Of a stretch of 64,000 bases of DNA, positions 1-8,748 are shown in pieces. Position numbers and translations under genes: made by a program. The notes beneath the pieces are model-generated. The model ran no database searches. It worked only from the letters and a program-made list of their open reading frames with translations, and was not told the origin of the DNA. Positions within the stretch are counted from its first letter, which is position 1. Every line of letters starts with the position of its first letter. Source of the DNA: DATKGL01 sp035510795 (GTDB lineage: Bacteria; Patescibacteriota; Saccharimonadia; Saccharimonadales; UBA4665); assembly GCA_035510795.1 (NCBI GenBank), contig DATKGL010000021.1:1-64000 (forward strand), given 5' to 3'.

Positions 1-326
1 GCAATATATATATCAATTACCAAATTACTCAATTGGATGGTATCTATGTTGCCGAACCGACAGGCGCAAGCAATACCGGCATAATTGATGACTGCGACAC
101 TTCTGCGATCGGCAGTGAAGCGACGCCTGATCAATGTGATACAGCCTTAACTGTTAATGGGACATTTACAGCTTATGGCGTAAAGCTGGAAAGAAATGCC
201 GGCACAGCGGGTAATGGACAGCCGGCTGAAACCTTTAACTACAACCCGTCAATTTGGTTAGGGAACCCGATCGCCCCCAACCCGGCCCCGTTTACTGAAA
301 TTCTTAATTTACCCCCGGTTTTATGA
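1..326 (+). CDS. C-terminal part of an unknown, probably surface protein (5' end outside window)
   Basis: The frame is already open at base 3, so the gene begins upstream of the window; the TTG at 33 is an internal codon. About 107 residues are visible. They contain paired cysteines (DDCDTS, PDQCDTA) and end in a Pro/Asn-rich tail with NYNPSIWLGNP. No catalytic motif or membrane segment is visible. It lies directly upstream of pilM in the same direction, so a pilus-associated or cell-surface role is possible, but that rests on position only. I do not recognise the family. Confidence 0.6.
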   Translation, partial: NIYINYQITQLDGIYVAEPTGASNTGIIDDCDTSAIGSEATPDQCDTALTVNGTFTAYGVKLERNAGTAGNGQPAETFNYNPSIWLGNPIAPNPAPFTEILNLPPVL

Positions 327-358
327 TTTTTTTAAGTTATCTTTCACCATAATGCTTA

Positions 359-367
359 TGATATAAT
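359..367 (+). promoter_or_regulatory. Extended -10 promoter of the pilus operon
   Basis: TG-a-TATAAT lies 10 bases before the pilM ATG at 378, giving a predicted 5' UTR of only a few bases. No convincing -35 box and no Shine-Dalgarno sequence are visible. Confidence 0.55.
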
Positions 368-377
368 CGAGACAACT

Positions 378-1418
378 ATGAGTTTACTGAGTGGGGTATC
401 TGATTTTTTCGGGCTTGACATAGGCACTACTGCCCTACGGCTTGTTCAACTACACGGCACCGGACCAACTCGAGCACTAGTTAAATATGCCTACGTTCCG
501 ATAGATAATAAACTGGCGGTAAGCGACGCGGGCACTGATCAGGGAAGATTAGCCCTAAAAGTCAGAGAATTGATTACGCAATCCGGCATGAACACGAAGA
601 ATGTGGCTGTCGGTCTGCCATCACAAAAAGTTTTTACTACGGTAGTAGACATTGAACACCTCCAGAAGAATGAACTTGATAAAGCAATTCGCTATCAAGC
701 TGATTCTTTAATCCCGACCGCGGTTGATGAATCAAAAATTGACTGGGCGTTTATTGGTGAATCGCCGAAAGACCCGGGAAAAATTGAAATATTATTATCC
801 AGCGTGACGAATAGTTTTGTAGAGCAGAGGCTCGATATGCTTGAGTCGGTCGGCCTAAATGTTATTGCATTTGAGCCGGACAACCTAGCGCTTGCCAGAG
901 CCCTAATCGCCCCTGACAGTACTTATCCGCAAATGGTCTTGGACATATCCAGCAAGAGCACGGATTTAGTCATAATTATGAATGGAGCCCCGCGCTTAAC
1001 AAGGGCGATTCCGACGGGCACAGAAACAATTGTTAAAGCCGCCGCCCAAAATTTGAACGTTGACGATAAACAGGCTGCCGAGTTCGTTTTCAAGTTCGGC
1101 TTGAATAAGGAAAAGTTAGAAGGCCAGGTTTATCAGGCCATAATTGGAACCATAGAAATATTAACCAATGAAATTGATAAATCGATTAAATTTTTCCAAG
1201 CCCGTTATACTGACTCCAAGATTGACCGCATAATCGTCACCGGCGGTGCTTCGTCATTACCTGAATTTCCAATTCATATCGCCAACCTTTTCAGCCTAAA
1301 CGTTGAGATTGGCAATGCATGGCGCAATGTGTCATTCCCGGCTGAGCGCCAAAACGAACTTACGGCTATTTCCAATCAATTCAGTGTGGCTGCCGGATTA
1401 GCGGAGAGAACAGAATGA
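378..1418 (+). CDS. pilM: Type IV pilus assembly protein PilM
   Basis: This is an actin-like cytoplasmic ATPase-fold protein that, in known pili, couples the PilN/PilO inner-membrane complex to the assembly motor. Seen: an FtsA/PilM-type N-terminal phosphate-binding segment (FFGLDIGTTALRLVQL), the conserved KVFTTVVDIE region, and a C-terminal second phosphate loop (IIVTGGASSLPEF) around residues 285-297. Length 346 aa is normal for PilM. It is the first gene of a tight operon and its stop overlaps the pilN start by 4 bases, implying translational coupling. The ATG at 378 is supported by the nearby -10 box. Confidence is high from both sequence and gene order. Confidence 0.95.
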   Translation: MSLLSGVSDFFGLDIGTTALRLVQLHGTGPTRALVKYAYVPIDNKLAVSDAGTDQGRLALKVRELITQSGMNTKNVAVGLPSQKVFTTVVDIEHLQKNELDKAIRYQADSLIPTAVDESKIDWAFIGESPKDPGKIEILLSSVTNSFVEQRLDMLESVGLNVIAFEPDNLALARALIAPDSTYPQMVLDISSKSTDLVIIMNGAPRLTRAIPTGTETIVKAAAQNLNVDDKQAAEFVFKFGLNKEKLEGQVYQAIIGTIEILTNEIDKSIKFFQARYTDSKIDRIIVTGGASSLPEFPIHIANLFSLNVEIGNAWRNVSFPAERQNELTAISNQFSVAAGLAERTE

Positions 1419-2125
1419 TCCAGTTCAATCTCTTGCCGAATGTCAAACTTGAGTTTATTAAGACCAGAAAAGCTAAGCGGATCGTAACGTCAATTTCTAC
1501 AATTGCTGCTGCGGCTGCAGTATTCATCTTGTTGATAGCTGTTTTCTTTGTCTATGGCGTTCAAAAGAAAAGTATTCGAGACCTTAACAGTGATATCACT
1601 AAGTACACAGCGCAGATTAACCAGACACCGGATCTTAATAAAGTTTTGACGATTCAGAATCAATTAAACTCTTTGCCAGCCCTTGAAAGCCAAAAACCTG
1701 CGACACAACGTTTGTTTACTTATCTTACTCAACTAACACCTAACGCAGCCACAATTAGTCAACTCAGTTTAAGTTTTACAGGGAATACGATTACCATCAC
1801 AGGTCAAGCTGATAGCTTAGCAACAGTTGATCAATTTGTTGACACACTAAAATTTACAACTTATAGCTTAGGCACCTCTTCTCAAACTAGTCCGGCCTTC
1901 AGCAATGTGGTGTTGACGAGTTTCGGTATTAGTACGACGAATCAAAGCGTTGGAGATTCGTATTCAATTTCAGCGATTTTTGCCCCGACTATTTTTAACG
2001 CCAACGATGATGTAACCGTTAACGTGCCAAACATAATTAGCACCCGATCTGAGACTGACCAGCCAACAGCCTTATTTAAACAAGCCCCCAGCCCTGTGAC
2101 AGCCGGTTCTAATAAAAGTCAGTAG
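1415..2125 (+). CDS. pilN: PilN-like type IV pilus assembly membrane protein
   Basis: The protein begins with the PilN-type N-terminus that docks into PilM (MIQFNLLPNVKLEF), followed by a single transmembrane helix at about residues 24-48 and a coiled-coil/periplasmic-type domain. In monoderm-like cells the latter would lie outside the membrane. At 236 aa it is longer than typical PilN (about 190), with a Ser/Thr-rich C-terminal extension. The ATGA overlap with pilM and the nine-base gap to pilO place it in the PilMNO platform. Known role: bridges cytoplasmic PilM to PilO. Confidence 0.9.
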   Translation: MIQFNLLPNVKLEFIKTRKAKRIVTSISTIAAAAAVFILLIAVFFVYGVQKKSIRDLNSDITKYTAQINQTPDLNKVLTIQNQLNSLPALESQKPATQRLFTYLTQLTPNAATISQLSLSFTGNTITITGQADSLATVDQFVDTLKFTTYSLGTSSQTSPAFSNVVLTSFGISTTNQSVGDSYSISAIFAPTIFNANDDVTVNVPNIISTRSETDQPTALFKQAPSPVTAGSNKSQ

Positions 2126-2134
2126 GAAAATATT

Positions 2135-2812
2135 ATGGCAGATAAACCGCACACTTCAGTAAAACAAACCAAAATCGATAAAGCCTATACTGTTATGCTT
2201 ATTACTATAGGTATCGCTTCATTTTTAATTGTCTTTAGTTTAATATCGTCCAAGGTGTTACTCAGTCAATTTGGTTATCAAGGCAGAGTCATAACCGCCA
2301 AGCAAGCTGCGGTCAATCAGTTGAAATCAGATATCACAAGCTCTAATCAGCTGATCACTTCTTATAAAAATTTTGTCAATACCCCAGTTAATATTTTGGG
2401 CAGTCCTGTTACTGGCAGCGGTCAAAATAACGGCAACAATGCAAAGATTATCCTTGATGCACTGCCCAGCCAATATGACTTTCCCGGTCTTATCACTAGT
2501 CTGGATCATCTTCTATCAAACCAGGGCTATGCCTTAACTGGACTTTCTGGTACCGATGACGAGCTTTCTCAGCAAACAAATAGCTCTTCAACTAATCCGG
2601 TGTCAGTCCAGATGCCATTCACGATTTCAGCCAGTGGGACCTATGGGTACATCCAGCAGCTTATCTCAACTCTCCAGCTTTCAATCAGGCCAATTGTAAT
2701 CCAGTCGGTGACTTTAGGTGGCAGTGAAAGCAATCTAACCGCCGAGATTAGTGCCTATACTTTTTATCAACCCGCCAAAACTTTTACTATCGGAAGTGAG
2801 ATCGTCAGATGA
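2135..2812 (+). CDS. pilO: PilO-like type IV pilus assembly membrane protein
   Basis: The 225-aa bitopic protein has a short basic cytoplasmic start, one transmembrane helix (about residues 17-40), a short coiled-coil segment and a ferredoxin-like extracytoplasmic domain. The terminal part resembles PilO, including PFTISASGTYGYIQQLISTL around residue 160. PilO normally pairs with PilN. The sequence is weakly conserved in general, so identity depends partly on order: pilM-pilN-this gene-pilB. Its stop overlaps the next gene by 4 bases. Confidence 0.82.
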   Translation: MADKPHTSVKQTKIDKAYTVMLITIGIASFLIVFSLISSKVLLSQFGYQGRVITAKQAAVNQLKSDITSSNQLITSYKNFVNTPVNILGSPVTGSGQNNGNNAKIILDALPSQYDFPGLITSLDHLLSNQGYALTGLSGTDDELSQQTNSSSTNPVSVQMPFTISASGTYGYIQQLISTLQLSIRPIVIQSVTLGGSESNLTAEISAYTFYQPAKTFTIGSEIVR

Positions 2813-3063
2813 GACAGCAAGACATTGCCATAATAATAGGTATTATAATGGGCAGCTGCATCCTATCTTTTATAATTTCAAGTAAAGTCATTTCAACTCC
2901 CTCTAACCGCCAACAGCAGGTTCAGGTTATACCGGAAATAAGCAATCGCTTTAATACACCCAGCTCAACATACTTTAATTCATCAGCTATTGACCCGACT
3001 CAACTCATTCAAATTGGGAACAACTCTAACGCAGCACCATTTAATAGCACTACTAACCCGTAA
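2809..3063 (+). CDS. Small single-pass membrane protein of the pilus operon
   Basis: The 84-aa protein has an N-terminal hydrophobic helix (about residues 5-25, IAIIIGIIMGSCILSFIISS) followed by a polar Asn/Ser/Pro-rich tail with no lipobox-type signal. It overlaps pilO by ATGA and ends 15 bases before pilB, so it is co-translated with the pilus machine. It sits where diderm bacteria carry the PilP lipoprotein, which links PilNO to the PilQ secretin. No secretin gene follows here. I do not recognise a family; a PilP-equivalent or accessory role is inferred from position only. Confidence 0.7.
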   Translation: MRQQDIAIIIGIIMGSCILSFIISSKVISTPSNRQQQVQVIPEISNRFNTPSSTYFNSSAIDPTQLIQIGNNSNAAPFNSTTNP

Positions 3064-3077
3064 GTTGTGAGTTTTGG

Positions 3078-4898
3078 ATGAGCGTACTCTCTGCAACCAC
3101 TCAGCAACAAGTCGAGGACAGCATAGTTCGTAATAAACTTATGAACCAACAGCAGCTGACGGATTTGAAGGATAAAGCCAAACAAGAGCATGTCCCATTT
3201 TTTAGTTTATTAGTTAGCGAGGGCCATCTTAGCAGCGAGGAACTCACAAAATTAATAGCTAAATCTAACAATATTCCTTATGTTAATCTAAGCGAATCAA
3301 GAATCGACCCATCAATACTGAAACTTCTTCCAAAGGATGTGGCAGAGCACTTTATGGCTGTTCCGCTGGGCGAGATGCAGCATCGCCTGGTAGTAGCAAT
3401 GCTCGATGCCGGCAATGTTCAAGCAGTAGATTTCTTATCTAACAAAATTGGTCGGCCGCTGAAAGTTTATGCTGCCAGCGAAGAGGGTATAAGGCAGGTT
3501 CTAAAACAGTACCAAGTTAATCTTGGGCAGGATTTAGAGGGTTCGATAAAAGAAGCTGCCGCCGACAATAACAATCAACCGGATAACATCAAAATCAATG
3601 AACTTAATAGTGCCGATGCTGTTGACGCCAAAGGAAAAACTATCGGCAACGTGGTTAATGATTCTCCAATTAGCAAAGCGCTATCAACCATTCTTGAATA
3701 TGCTGCCAAAAGCCGAGCTAGTGATGTCCACATAGAACCCCGGCAAAATACTTTGAGAATTAGAGTACGAGTCGATGGAGTGCTCCGGGAATTAATGGAA
3801 CTCCCTAAAAGCATCGAGCCGGCGCTAGTCTCCAGGATAAAGATTCTGTCTAATTTGAAAATCGATGAACACCGTATCCCACAAGACGGCCAGTTCACAT
3901 TAATTGCCGAAAAACGAGAAATTGACTTACGTATATCCATTTCACCAATAGTTTGGGGAGAACAAATAGTCATTCGCTTGCTGGATAAGACAGGGACGAG
4001 CTTAAAACTCGAAGCCATGGGTTATGAAGGGCGAGCTCTCAGAACAATCCGTACCGGCTTAAAGCAGAGCAGCGGCATGATTTTAACCAGCGGACCAACC
4101 GGGTCCGGAAAATCAACTTCACTTTATGCTCTACTTCAAGAAGTTAAGAATGATGCCATCAATATTGTTACTCTGGAAGATCCCGTCGAGTACAAGATGG
4201 AGGGCATTAATCAAATCCAAGTCAATCCCGAGGTAGGCTTGACGTTTGCGACAGGTTTGCGGTCAATCTTGCGTCAAGACCCGGACGTTGTTATGGTAGG
4301 TGAAATTCGGGACAAAGAAACCGCCGAACTGGCTGTTCAAGCTGCCCTGACTGGTCATCTTGTTTTCAGTACACTCCACACGAATTCTGCTGCTGGTATC
4401 TTGCCCCGTTTATTGGATATGGAAGTAGAGCCGTTTTTAATTGCATCTACCGTTAGGACGGTTATTGGTCAGCGTTTAGTGAGGAGAATCTCTGACAAAA
4501 AGACAACATATGAATCCGACCCGGCAGAGACAGAGTCAATCAACGAAACAGTCGGGCGTTTATTACCCGCAACAAGTGCCGAGCAAAAAAAGATAGATGA
4601 AGATTTAGGTTTTGAAAATTTGCCTCTAAGAGGCAAAAATGCTTATACTTTAACTAAGGGTATTGACAGTATGGATACCCCAGATGGCTATAAGGGCCGG
4701 CTTGGACTCTATGAGGTATTTAATGTTACCGATGAGATTCAACAACTTATACTGAAACGTGCGACAAGCAGTGAAATACAAAAAGTTGCCGTACAACAAG
4801 GAATGGTTACTATGCGCGAAGACGGGTATCTCAAAGCTTTAGTTGGTGTTACTACTTTAAGCGAAGCTAACAGAGTGGCGGCGGCTGATAATGAGTAG
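3078..4898 (+). CDS. pilB: Type IV pilus extension ATPase PilB (GspE family)
   Basis: This hexameric motor powers pilin polymerisation at the inner face of the membrane. Domains in order: N-terminal MshEN/T2SSE_N region (about residues 1-150), a linker, the N2 domain with SDVHIEPR, then the RecA-like ATPase with Walker A GPTGSGKST near residue 340, Asp box (LEDPVEY), Walker B (DPDVVMVGEIRD) and His box (GHLVFSTLHTN). The tetracysteine zinc motif usual between His box and C-terminus in GspE/PilB is absent; a Glu/Lys-rich stretch occupies that place before GYKGRLGLYEVF. Length 606 aa is slightly long for the family. Confidence 0.95.
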   Translation: MSVLSATTQQQVEDSIVRNKLMNQQQLTDLKDKAKQEHVPFFSLLVSEGHLSSEELTKLIAKSNNIPYVNLSESRIDPSILKLLPKDVAEHFMAVPLGEMQHRLVVAMLDAGNVQAVDFLSNKIGRPLKVYAASEEGIRQVLKQYQVNLGQDLEGSIKEAAADNNNQPDNIKINELNSADAVDAKGKTIGNVVNDSPISKALSTILEYAAKSRASDVHIEPRQNTLRIRVRVDGVLRELMELPKSIEPALVSRIKILSNLKIDEHRIPQDGQFTLIAEKREIDLRISISPIVWGEQIVIRLLDKTGTSLKLEAMGYEGRALRTIRTGLKQSSGMILTSGPTGSGKSTSLYALLQEVKNDAINIVTLEDPVEYKMEGINQIQVNPEVGLTFATGLRSILRQDPDVVMVGEIRDKETAELAVQAALTGHLVFSTLHTNSAAGILPRLLDMEVEPFLIASTVRTVIGQRLVRRISDKKTTYESDPAETESINETVGRLLPATSAEQKKIDEDLGFENLPLRGKNAYTLTKGIDSMDTPDGYKGRLGLYEVFNVTDEIQQLILKRATSSEIQKVAVQQGMVTMREDGYLKALVGVTTLSEANRVAAADNE

Positions 4899-4915
4899 GT
4901 GGTGGGGGTATTAAA

Positions 4916-5983
4916 ATGCTAGGGCAGCCAAAAATAGAAATTCTACTAGAAGAAGTCATCCGCAAGAAAGCTTCAGATTTACATTTGCAGGTTGGCTTGC
5001 CGCCTATGCTAAGAGTTGACGGTAAGCTCGTGGCAGTAAATGGCGCCGACTTATTAACCGAAGAAGTTCTTGAAAGTTTAATCTTTTCAATACTAGATGC
5101 AGATCAAAAGCAGATACTCCTCAAAGACAAAGAGTTTGATTTTAGCTTTGCTTTCGGTAATTTGGGTCGTTTTCGCGTAAATGCATTTCATGAAAGAGGT
5201 AATCTTGCTGCTGCTCTGCGCCTAATACCGAATGAAATATTGACAATCGAACAGCTCGGATTGCCTTCGGTAATTAATAAATTTACTGCTTATCCGCGGG
5301 GTTTGGTTCTAATAACTGGTCCGACTGGCTCAGGTAAGTCAACAACCTTAGCAGCCATGGTTCACAAAATTAATCTCGAGCAGGGCAAACATATTATCAC
5401 AATCGAAGACCCAATTGAATATACTCACAAATCAAAAAAATCAATTGTCATTCAAAGAGAGGTTCACTATGATACCTATTCATTCTCAGCTGCTTTAAGA
5501 TCAGCTTTACGCGAAGACCCCGACGTTGTTTTGATCGGGGAAATGAGAGACCTAGAGACAATTGCTTCTGCAATTACGATTGCTGAGACCGGGCATCTCG
5601 TTCTGGCTACACTGCACACGAATTCTGCCGCTCAAAGCATAGACAGAATGATAGATGTTTTCCCGCCACACCAACAAGCACAGATTAGAGCCCAGTTAGG
5701 CAATATCTTGATGGCTATTTGTTCGCAAAGATTAATTCCGGCAATTGGTGGGGGACGTATTGCCGCCACCGAAATATTAATTAGTACTCCTGCCGTTCGC
5801 AATATTATCCGTGAAGGTAAAAGCCACCAACTTGAAGCAGTAATACAGACAGGTTCTGAGTATGGCATGCAATCTATGGATAAAACATTAGTGGCACTTA
5901 TTAAAAACGGCTCAATAACATATGATGACGCCAAAGATTATGCAGTTGACATAGAAGAACTTGATCGGTATATGAGGGAATAA
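4916..5983 (+). CDS. pilT: Type IV pilus retraction ATPase PilT
   Basis: PilT disassembles the pilus and powers twitching motility. The 355-aa protein shows the PAS-like N2 domain (SDLHLQVG), Walker A GPTGSGKSTT around residue 141, Asp box TIEDPIEY, Walker B DPDVVLIGEMRD, and His box GHLVLATLHTN. It also shows the PilT-specific C-terminal retraction motif in the form AVRNIIREGKSHQL (family form AIRNLIRE). A retraction motor next to PilB argues for dynamic pili rather than a static secretion pseudopilus. It is 17 bases after pilB and 4 bases before pilC. Confidence 0.96.
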   Translation: MLGQPKIEILLEEVIRKKASDLHLQVGLPPMLRVDGKLVAVNGADLLTEEVLESLIFSILDADQKQILLKDKEFDFSFAFGNLGRFRVNAFHERGNLAAALRLIPNEILTIEQLGLPSVINKFTAYPRGLVLITGPTGSGKSTTLAAMVHKINLEQGKHIITIEDPIEYTHKSKKSIVIQREVHYDTYSFSAALRSALREDPDVVLIGEMRDLETIASAITIAETGHLVLATLHTNSAAQSIDRMIDVFPPHQQAQIRAQLGNILMAICSQRLIPAIGGGRIAATEILISTPAVRNIIREGKSHQLEAVIQTGSEYGMQSMDKTLVALIKNGSITYDDAKDYAVDIEELDRYMRE

Positions 5984-5987
5984 CCCA

Positions 5988-7208
5988 ATGTTGACATATC
6001 ACTATATAGCCAGAAATCCTTCCACCGGAGAAAAAATTAACTCAACAATGCAGGCTGATAACGAACTAGCAGCTGCGAAATCTTTACGCAAAGAAGGACT
6101 TGTCCCGCTCGATATCTATACAGGGTCAAAAAACATCCTAGACTTTAATGGTCAGGTCCAACGAATTAAAGTTAAGGATAAAGTTCTTTTTTCTAGACAG
6201 TTGTCCACATTAATCAATGCCGGTCTACCAATAATCCAGGCCTTAAGAAGCGTCGGAGAACAGACAACGAATAAACATTTTAAAGTAGTTATTAATGAAA
6301 TTGTAGCTAATGTTGAAGCCGGTTCCGCACTATCGGTTGCAATGTCAAAATACCCGAAAATATTTAACCAAGTCTATATCGCATTGATCCAGGCCGGCGA
6401 AACCTCTGGCACTCTTGATACGACCCTAGAAAGGCTGGCTGTTCAGCAAGAAAAAGATGCTGATGTCATGAGCAAGGTAAGAGGAGCAATGATATATCCT
6501 GTTATCGTTCTTTGTGTCATGCTGGCGGTTGTTGCTTTCATGCTGATCAAGGTATTACCTCAAGTTCAGATTCTTTATACGACTTTTCCTGGGGCAACAC
6601 TTCCAATTGAAACAAAATTATTATTGGATACCTCGCATTTAGTCATTAAATATTGGTGGTTATTTTTGGTCATTGTCATAATCTTAGTTGTTGTATGTTC
6701 ACGCTGGGGCAAAACACCTGTCGGCAGGAGATTCTTTGATAATATCAAGCTACATGCTTGGCCCGTAAACAGTTTGTTTCAAAAAATGTATATGGCTAGA
6801 TTTGCCCGAACGGCTTCGACTCTTGTGGGCAGCGGCGTTCCGATAATTCGCGTTCTAGAAGTTACTGCTCAGGCAGTTAATAATGTAATCGTCGAGGATG
6901 CTATCAAAAGAGCTATCGAAAAGGTTAAGGGCGGTAAAGCATTGAGTGATGCGCTGCAGGGTGAGCCAAGCTTCTTAGAGCTTGTACCAAATATGTTAAG
7001 GATTGGAGAGCAATCCGGATCAATGGAGCAGATGCTCGCTAAGGTAGCTGATTATTATGAAAGAGAAGTCGACGATGCCGTTAAAAATATTTCCACGATC
7101 ATAGAGCCGGTGATGATGGTAGTCTTAGGAGGAATGGCAATAATTATTGTGGCGGCGGTGCTGTTGCCGATCTATGGCTTAGCCGGGTCGGGCAACATAC
7201 AGTTCTAA
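5988..7208 (+). CDS. pilC: Type IV pilus inner-membrane platform protein PilC (GspF family)
   Basis: The 406-aa polytopic protein carries two tandem T2SSF domains. The first contains LINAGLPIIQALRSV and QAGETSGTLD (about residues 75-150), and the second contains LVGSGVPIIRVLE and RIGEQSGSMEQML (about 280-350). Three hydrophobic helices are visible, near residues 165-190, 220-245 and at the C-terminus. PilC is the membrane platform on which PilB and PilT act. It ends the first pilus transcription block; an 88-base gap with a new promoter follows. Confidence 0.95.
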   Translation: MLTYHYIARNPSTGEKINSTMQADNELAAAKSLRKEGLVPLDIYTGSKNILDFNGQVQRIKVKDKVLFSRQLSTLINAGLPIIQALRSVGEQTTNKHFKVVINEIVANVEAGSALSVAMSKYPKIFNQVYIALIQAGETSGTLDTTLERLAVQQEKDADVMSKVRGAMIYPVIVLCVMLAVVAFMLIKVLPQVQILYTTFPGATLPIETKLLLDTSHLVIKYWWLFLVIVIILVVVCSRWGKTPVGRRFFDNIKLHAWPVNSLFQKMYMARFARTASTLVGSGVPIIRVLEVTAQAVNNVIVEDAIKRAIEKVKGGKALSDALQGEPSFLELVPNMLRIGEQSGSMEQMLAKVADYYEREVDDAVKNISTIIEPVMMVVLGGMAIIIVAAVLLPIYGLAGSGNIQF

Positions 7209-7224
7209 GGCTGTGGATAAACAG

Positions 7225-7253
7225 TTGTCTTTTAGATTAGATTTCACTATTAT
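7225..7253 (+). promoter_or_regulatory. Sigma-70-type promoter of the main pilin gene
   Basis: TTGTCT (7225-7230), 17-base spacer, TATTAT (7248-7253). Predicted start is near 7260, leaving a leader of about 37 bases that includes an AAAGGGGG Shine-Dalgarno. A separate strong promoter would let the abundant pilin be made in excess of the assembly machine. Confidence 0.6.
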
Positions 7254-7296
7254 TTAGGCATAAGCATTAAAAAACAACGCAAAGGGGGCATTTGTA

Positions 7297-7827
7297 ATGC
7301 TAAAAAGCATTAAGAAAAATAGAGATGGCTTTACTATAATCGAAGTTCTAATAGTACTGGCCATCGCGGCATTAATTATGATAATAGTATTTTTGGCGGT
7401 TCCTGCGCTTCAGAGATCGGCTCGAAACACTCAACGCCGTACTGATGTATCAGCGGTAGTGGCGGCCATTTCAAATTACATCTCTGACAACAATGGTAAT
7501 GTGCCTAACGACATAACTATTGCCACCAACAAAGTCGCAACAATTTCTTGTGTGCCTACTACCGGTACGACGCTGCCAACGACCTCTTGTGACAAAACTA
7601 ATCTGAACACCGAAACCGCAAAGATGGGGTACTACACCTCTAACCCAGTAATTTCCGCAACTGATGCCAGTCCAACAGCGCCAACCACATCAACCATAAG
7701 CAACGCTCAGATGTATTACGACCCAGATACTTCGTGTAATAATAATGGTGCTCCAAGTGCAACCACAGGTGCCTTTACGGTTTGGTACTACCCTGAAGGC
7801 GGTGCCTCAGTCATCTGTCTGGACTAA
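7297..7827 (+). CDS. Type IV prepilin, probable main pilin
   Basis: A short basic leader ends in a prepilin cleavage site (DG followed by FTIIEVLIVLAIAALI); Glu at mature position 5 is present, followed by the hydrophobic polymerisation helix. The 176-aa size, four cysteines in the globular head, an AAISNYISDNNG segment typical of pseudopilin/pilin helix alpha-1C, and the dedicated promoter with strong ribosome binding site suggest the main subunit. PilD encoded just downstream would cleave it. Which of the five pilin-like genes is truly dominant cannot be decided from sequence. Confidence 0.85.
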   Translation: MLKSIKKNRDGFTIIEVLIVLAIAALIMIIVFLAVPALQRSARNTQRRTDVSAVVAAISNYISDNNGNVPNDITIATNKVATISCVPTTGTTLPTTSCDKTNLNTETAKMGYYTSNPVISATDASPTAPTTSTISNAQMYYDPDTSCNNNGAPSATTGAFTVWYYPEGGASVICLD

Positions 7828-7858
7828 CAAGTTAAGTTTGGACTATATATCGCCCCCG

Positions 7859-7888
7859 ACAACCAGCCTCAATATCGAGGCTGGTTGT
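7859..7888. terminator. Perfect 12-bp hairpin between pilin and pilD
   Basis: ACAACCAGCCTC at 7859-7870 pairs fully with GAGGCTGGTTGT at 7877-7888 around a six-base loop. No T-tract follows on the plus strand, so it may be an mRNA-stabilising or partial terminator hairpin that keeps pilin message high relative to pilD. Confidence 0.55.
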
Positions 7889-7917
7889 ATGTAGGTCACA
7901 ACAAAAAAGATCAATAA

Positions 7918-8709
7918 ATGAGAATTATAATTCTGGCTTTACTTGGACTATGTTTTGGCAGTTTTGTGTCTGCACTTGTCTGGCGTTTAAGACAGTCTGA
8001 CCTGTCAATTTTTAAAGGGCGCTCTATCTGCCCAAATTGCCGCCACGTATTGGGGCCGTTTGACCTCATCCCGATTGTAAGTTGGGTTATGCTCAAGGGA
8101 CAATGCCGCTATTGCCACAAAACTATCAGCTGGCAATATCCAGCAATTGAAGTCTCCACGACGTTATTATTTATTTTTTCGTATATATGGTGGCCCGAAA
8201 CTCTGCATGGTGTCGGACTTTTTGATTTCATAATTTGGCTGGTCTTTATAGTTGGGTTTGTTGCTCTAGCAGTTTATGATTTTCGTTGGCATATATTACC
8301 GAACTCTTTAGTCTATCTTCTAATAGGGGCATCGATTGTCAAGGTGTTAGTAGACGCTTTGGTCTATAAAAATGATCCAAGTTACTTATTAAACCCCCTA
8401 TGGGGCGTATTGATAATTGCCGGTCTATTCTATGGCATATTCCAAATCTCTAAAGGACGATGGATTGGCGGCGGTGACGTTAAGCTTGGTGTATGTTTGG
8501 GGCTGCTTTCATATAGCCCGCTTACAAGCTTGTTACTACTGTTTGTCGCTTCAACAAGCGGGTCAATAGTATCGACAATACTATTAACGTCTAAAAAAGT
8601 TAACCGGAAGAGTCAAATCCCGTTTGGACCTTTCTTAATCTTAGGTGCAATTGTGTGTGAATTATTTGGTCAAACCATTGTAAATTATTTAAAAAACCAT
8701 ATTTCTTAG
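7918..8709 (+). CDS. pilD: Prepilin peptidase / N-methyltransferase PilD
   Basis: PilD is a membrane aspartyl protease that removes prepilin leaders and methylates the new N-terminus. The 263-aa protein shows the N-terminal DiS_P_DiS domain with two CxxC zinc motifs (CPNC and CRYC around residues 38-66), then the type 4 prepilin peptidase domain. Its catalytic aspartates appear in VYDFRWHILPN (near residue 121) and in the GxGD-type GGGDVKLG motif (near residue 188). Several transmembrane helices are evident. It serves all five prepilin-like genes around it. Confidence 0.96.
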   Translation: MRIIILALLGLCFGSFVSALVWRLRQSDLSIFKGRSICPNCRHVLGPFDLIPIVSWVMLKGQCRYCHKTISWQYPAIEVSTTLLFIFSYIWWPETLHGVGLFDFIIWLVFIVGFVALAVYDFRWHILPNSLVYLLIGASIVKVLVDALVYKNDPSYLLNPLWGVLIIAGLFYGIFQISKGRWIGGGDVKLGVCLGLLSYSPLTSLLLLFVASTSGSIVSTILLTSKKVNRKSQIPFGPFLILGAIVCELFGQTIVNYLKNHIS

Positions 8710-8732
8710 GCAGTTTCTTAACATCGTGCTTA

Positions 8733-8741
8733 TGCTATACT
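8733..8741 (+). promoter_or_regulatory. Extended -10 promoter of the minor pilin cluster
   Basis: TG-c-TATACT ends 7 bases before the ATG at 8749, predicting a leaderless transcript for the four minor-pilin genes. The -35 region is weak. Confidence 0.5.
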
Positions 8742-8748
8742 TTAAGAT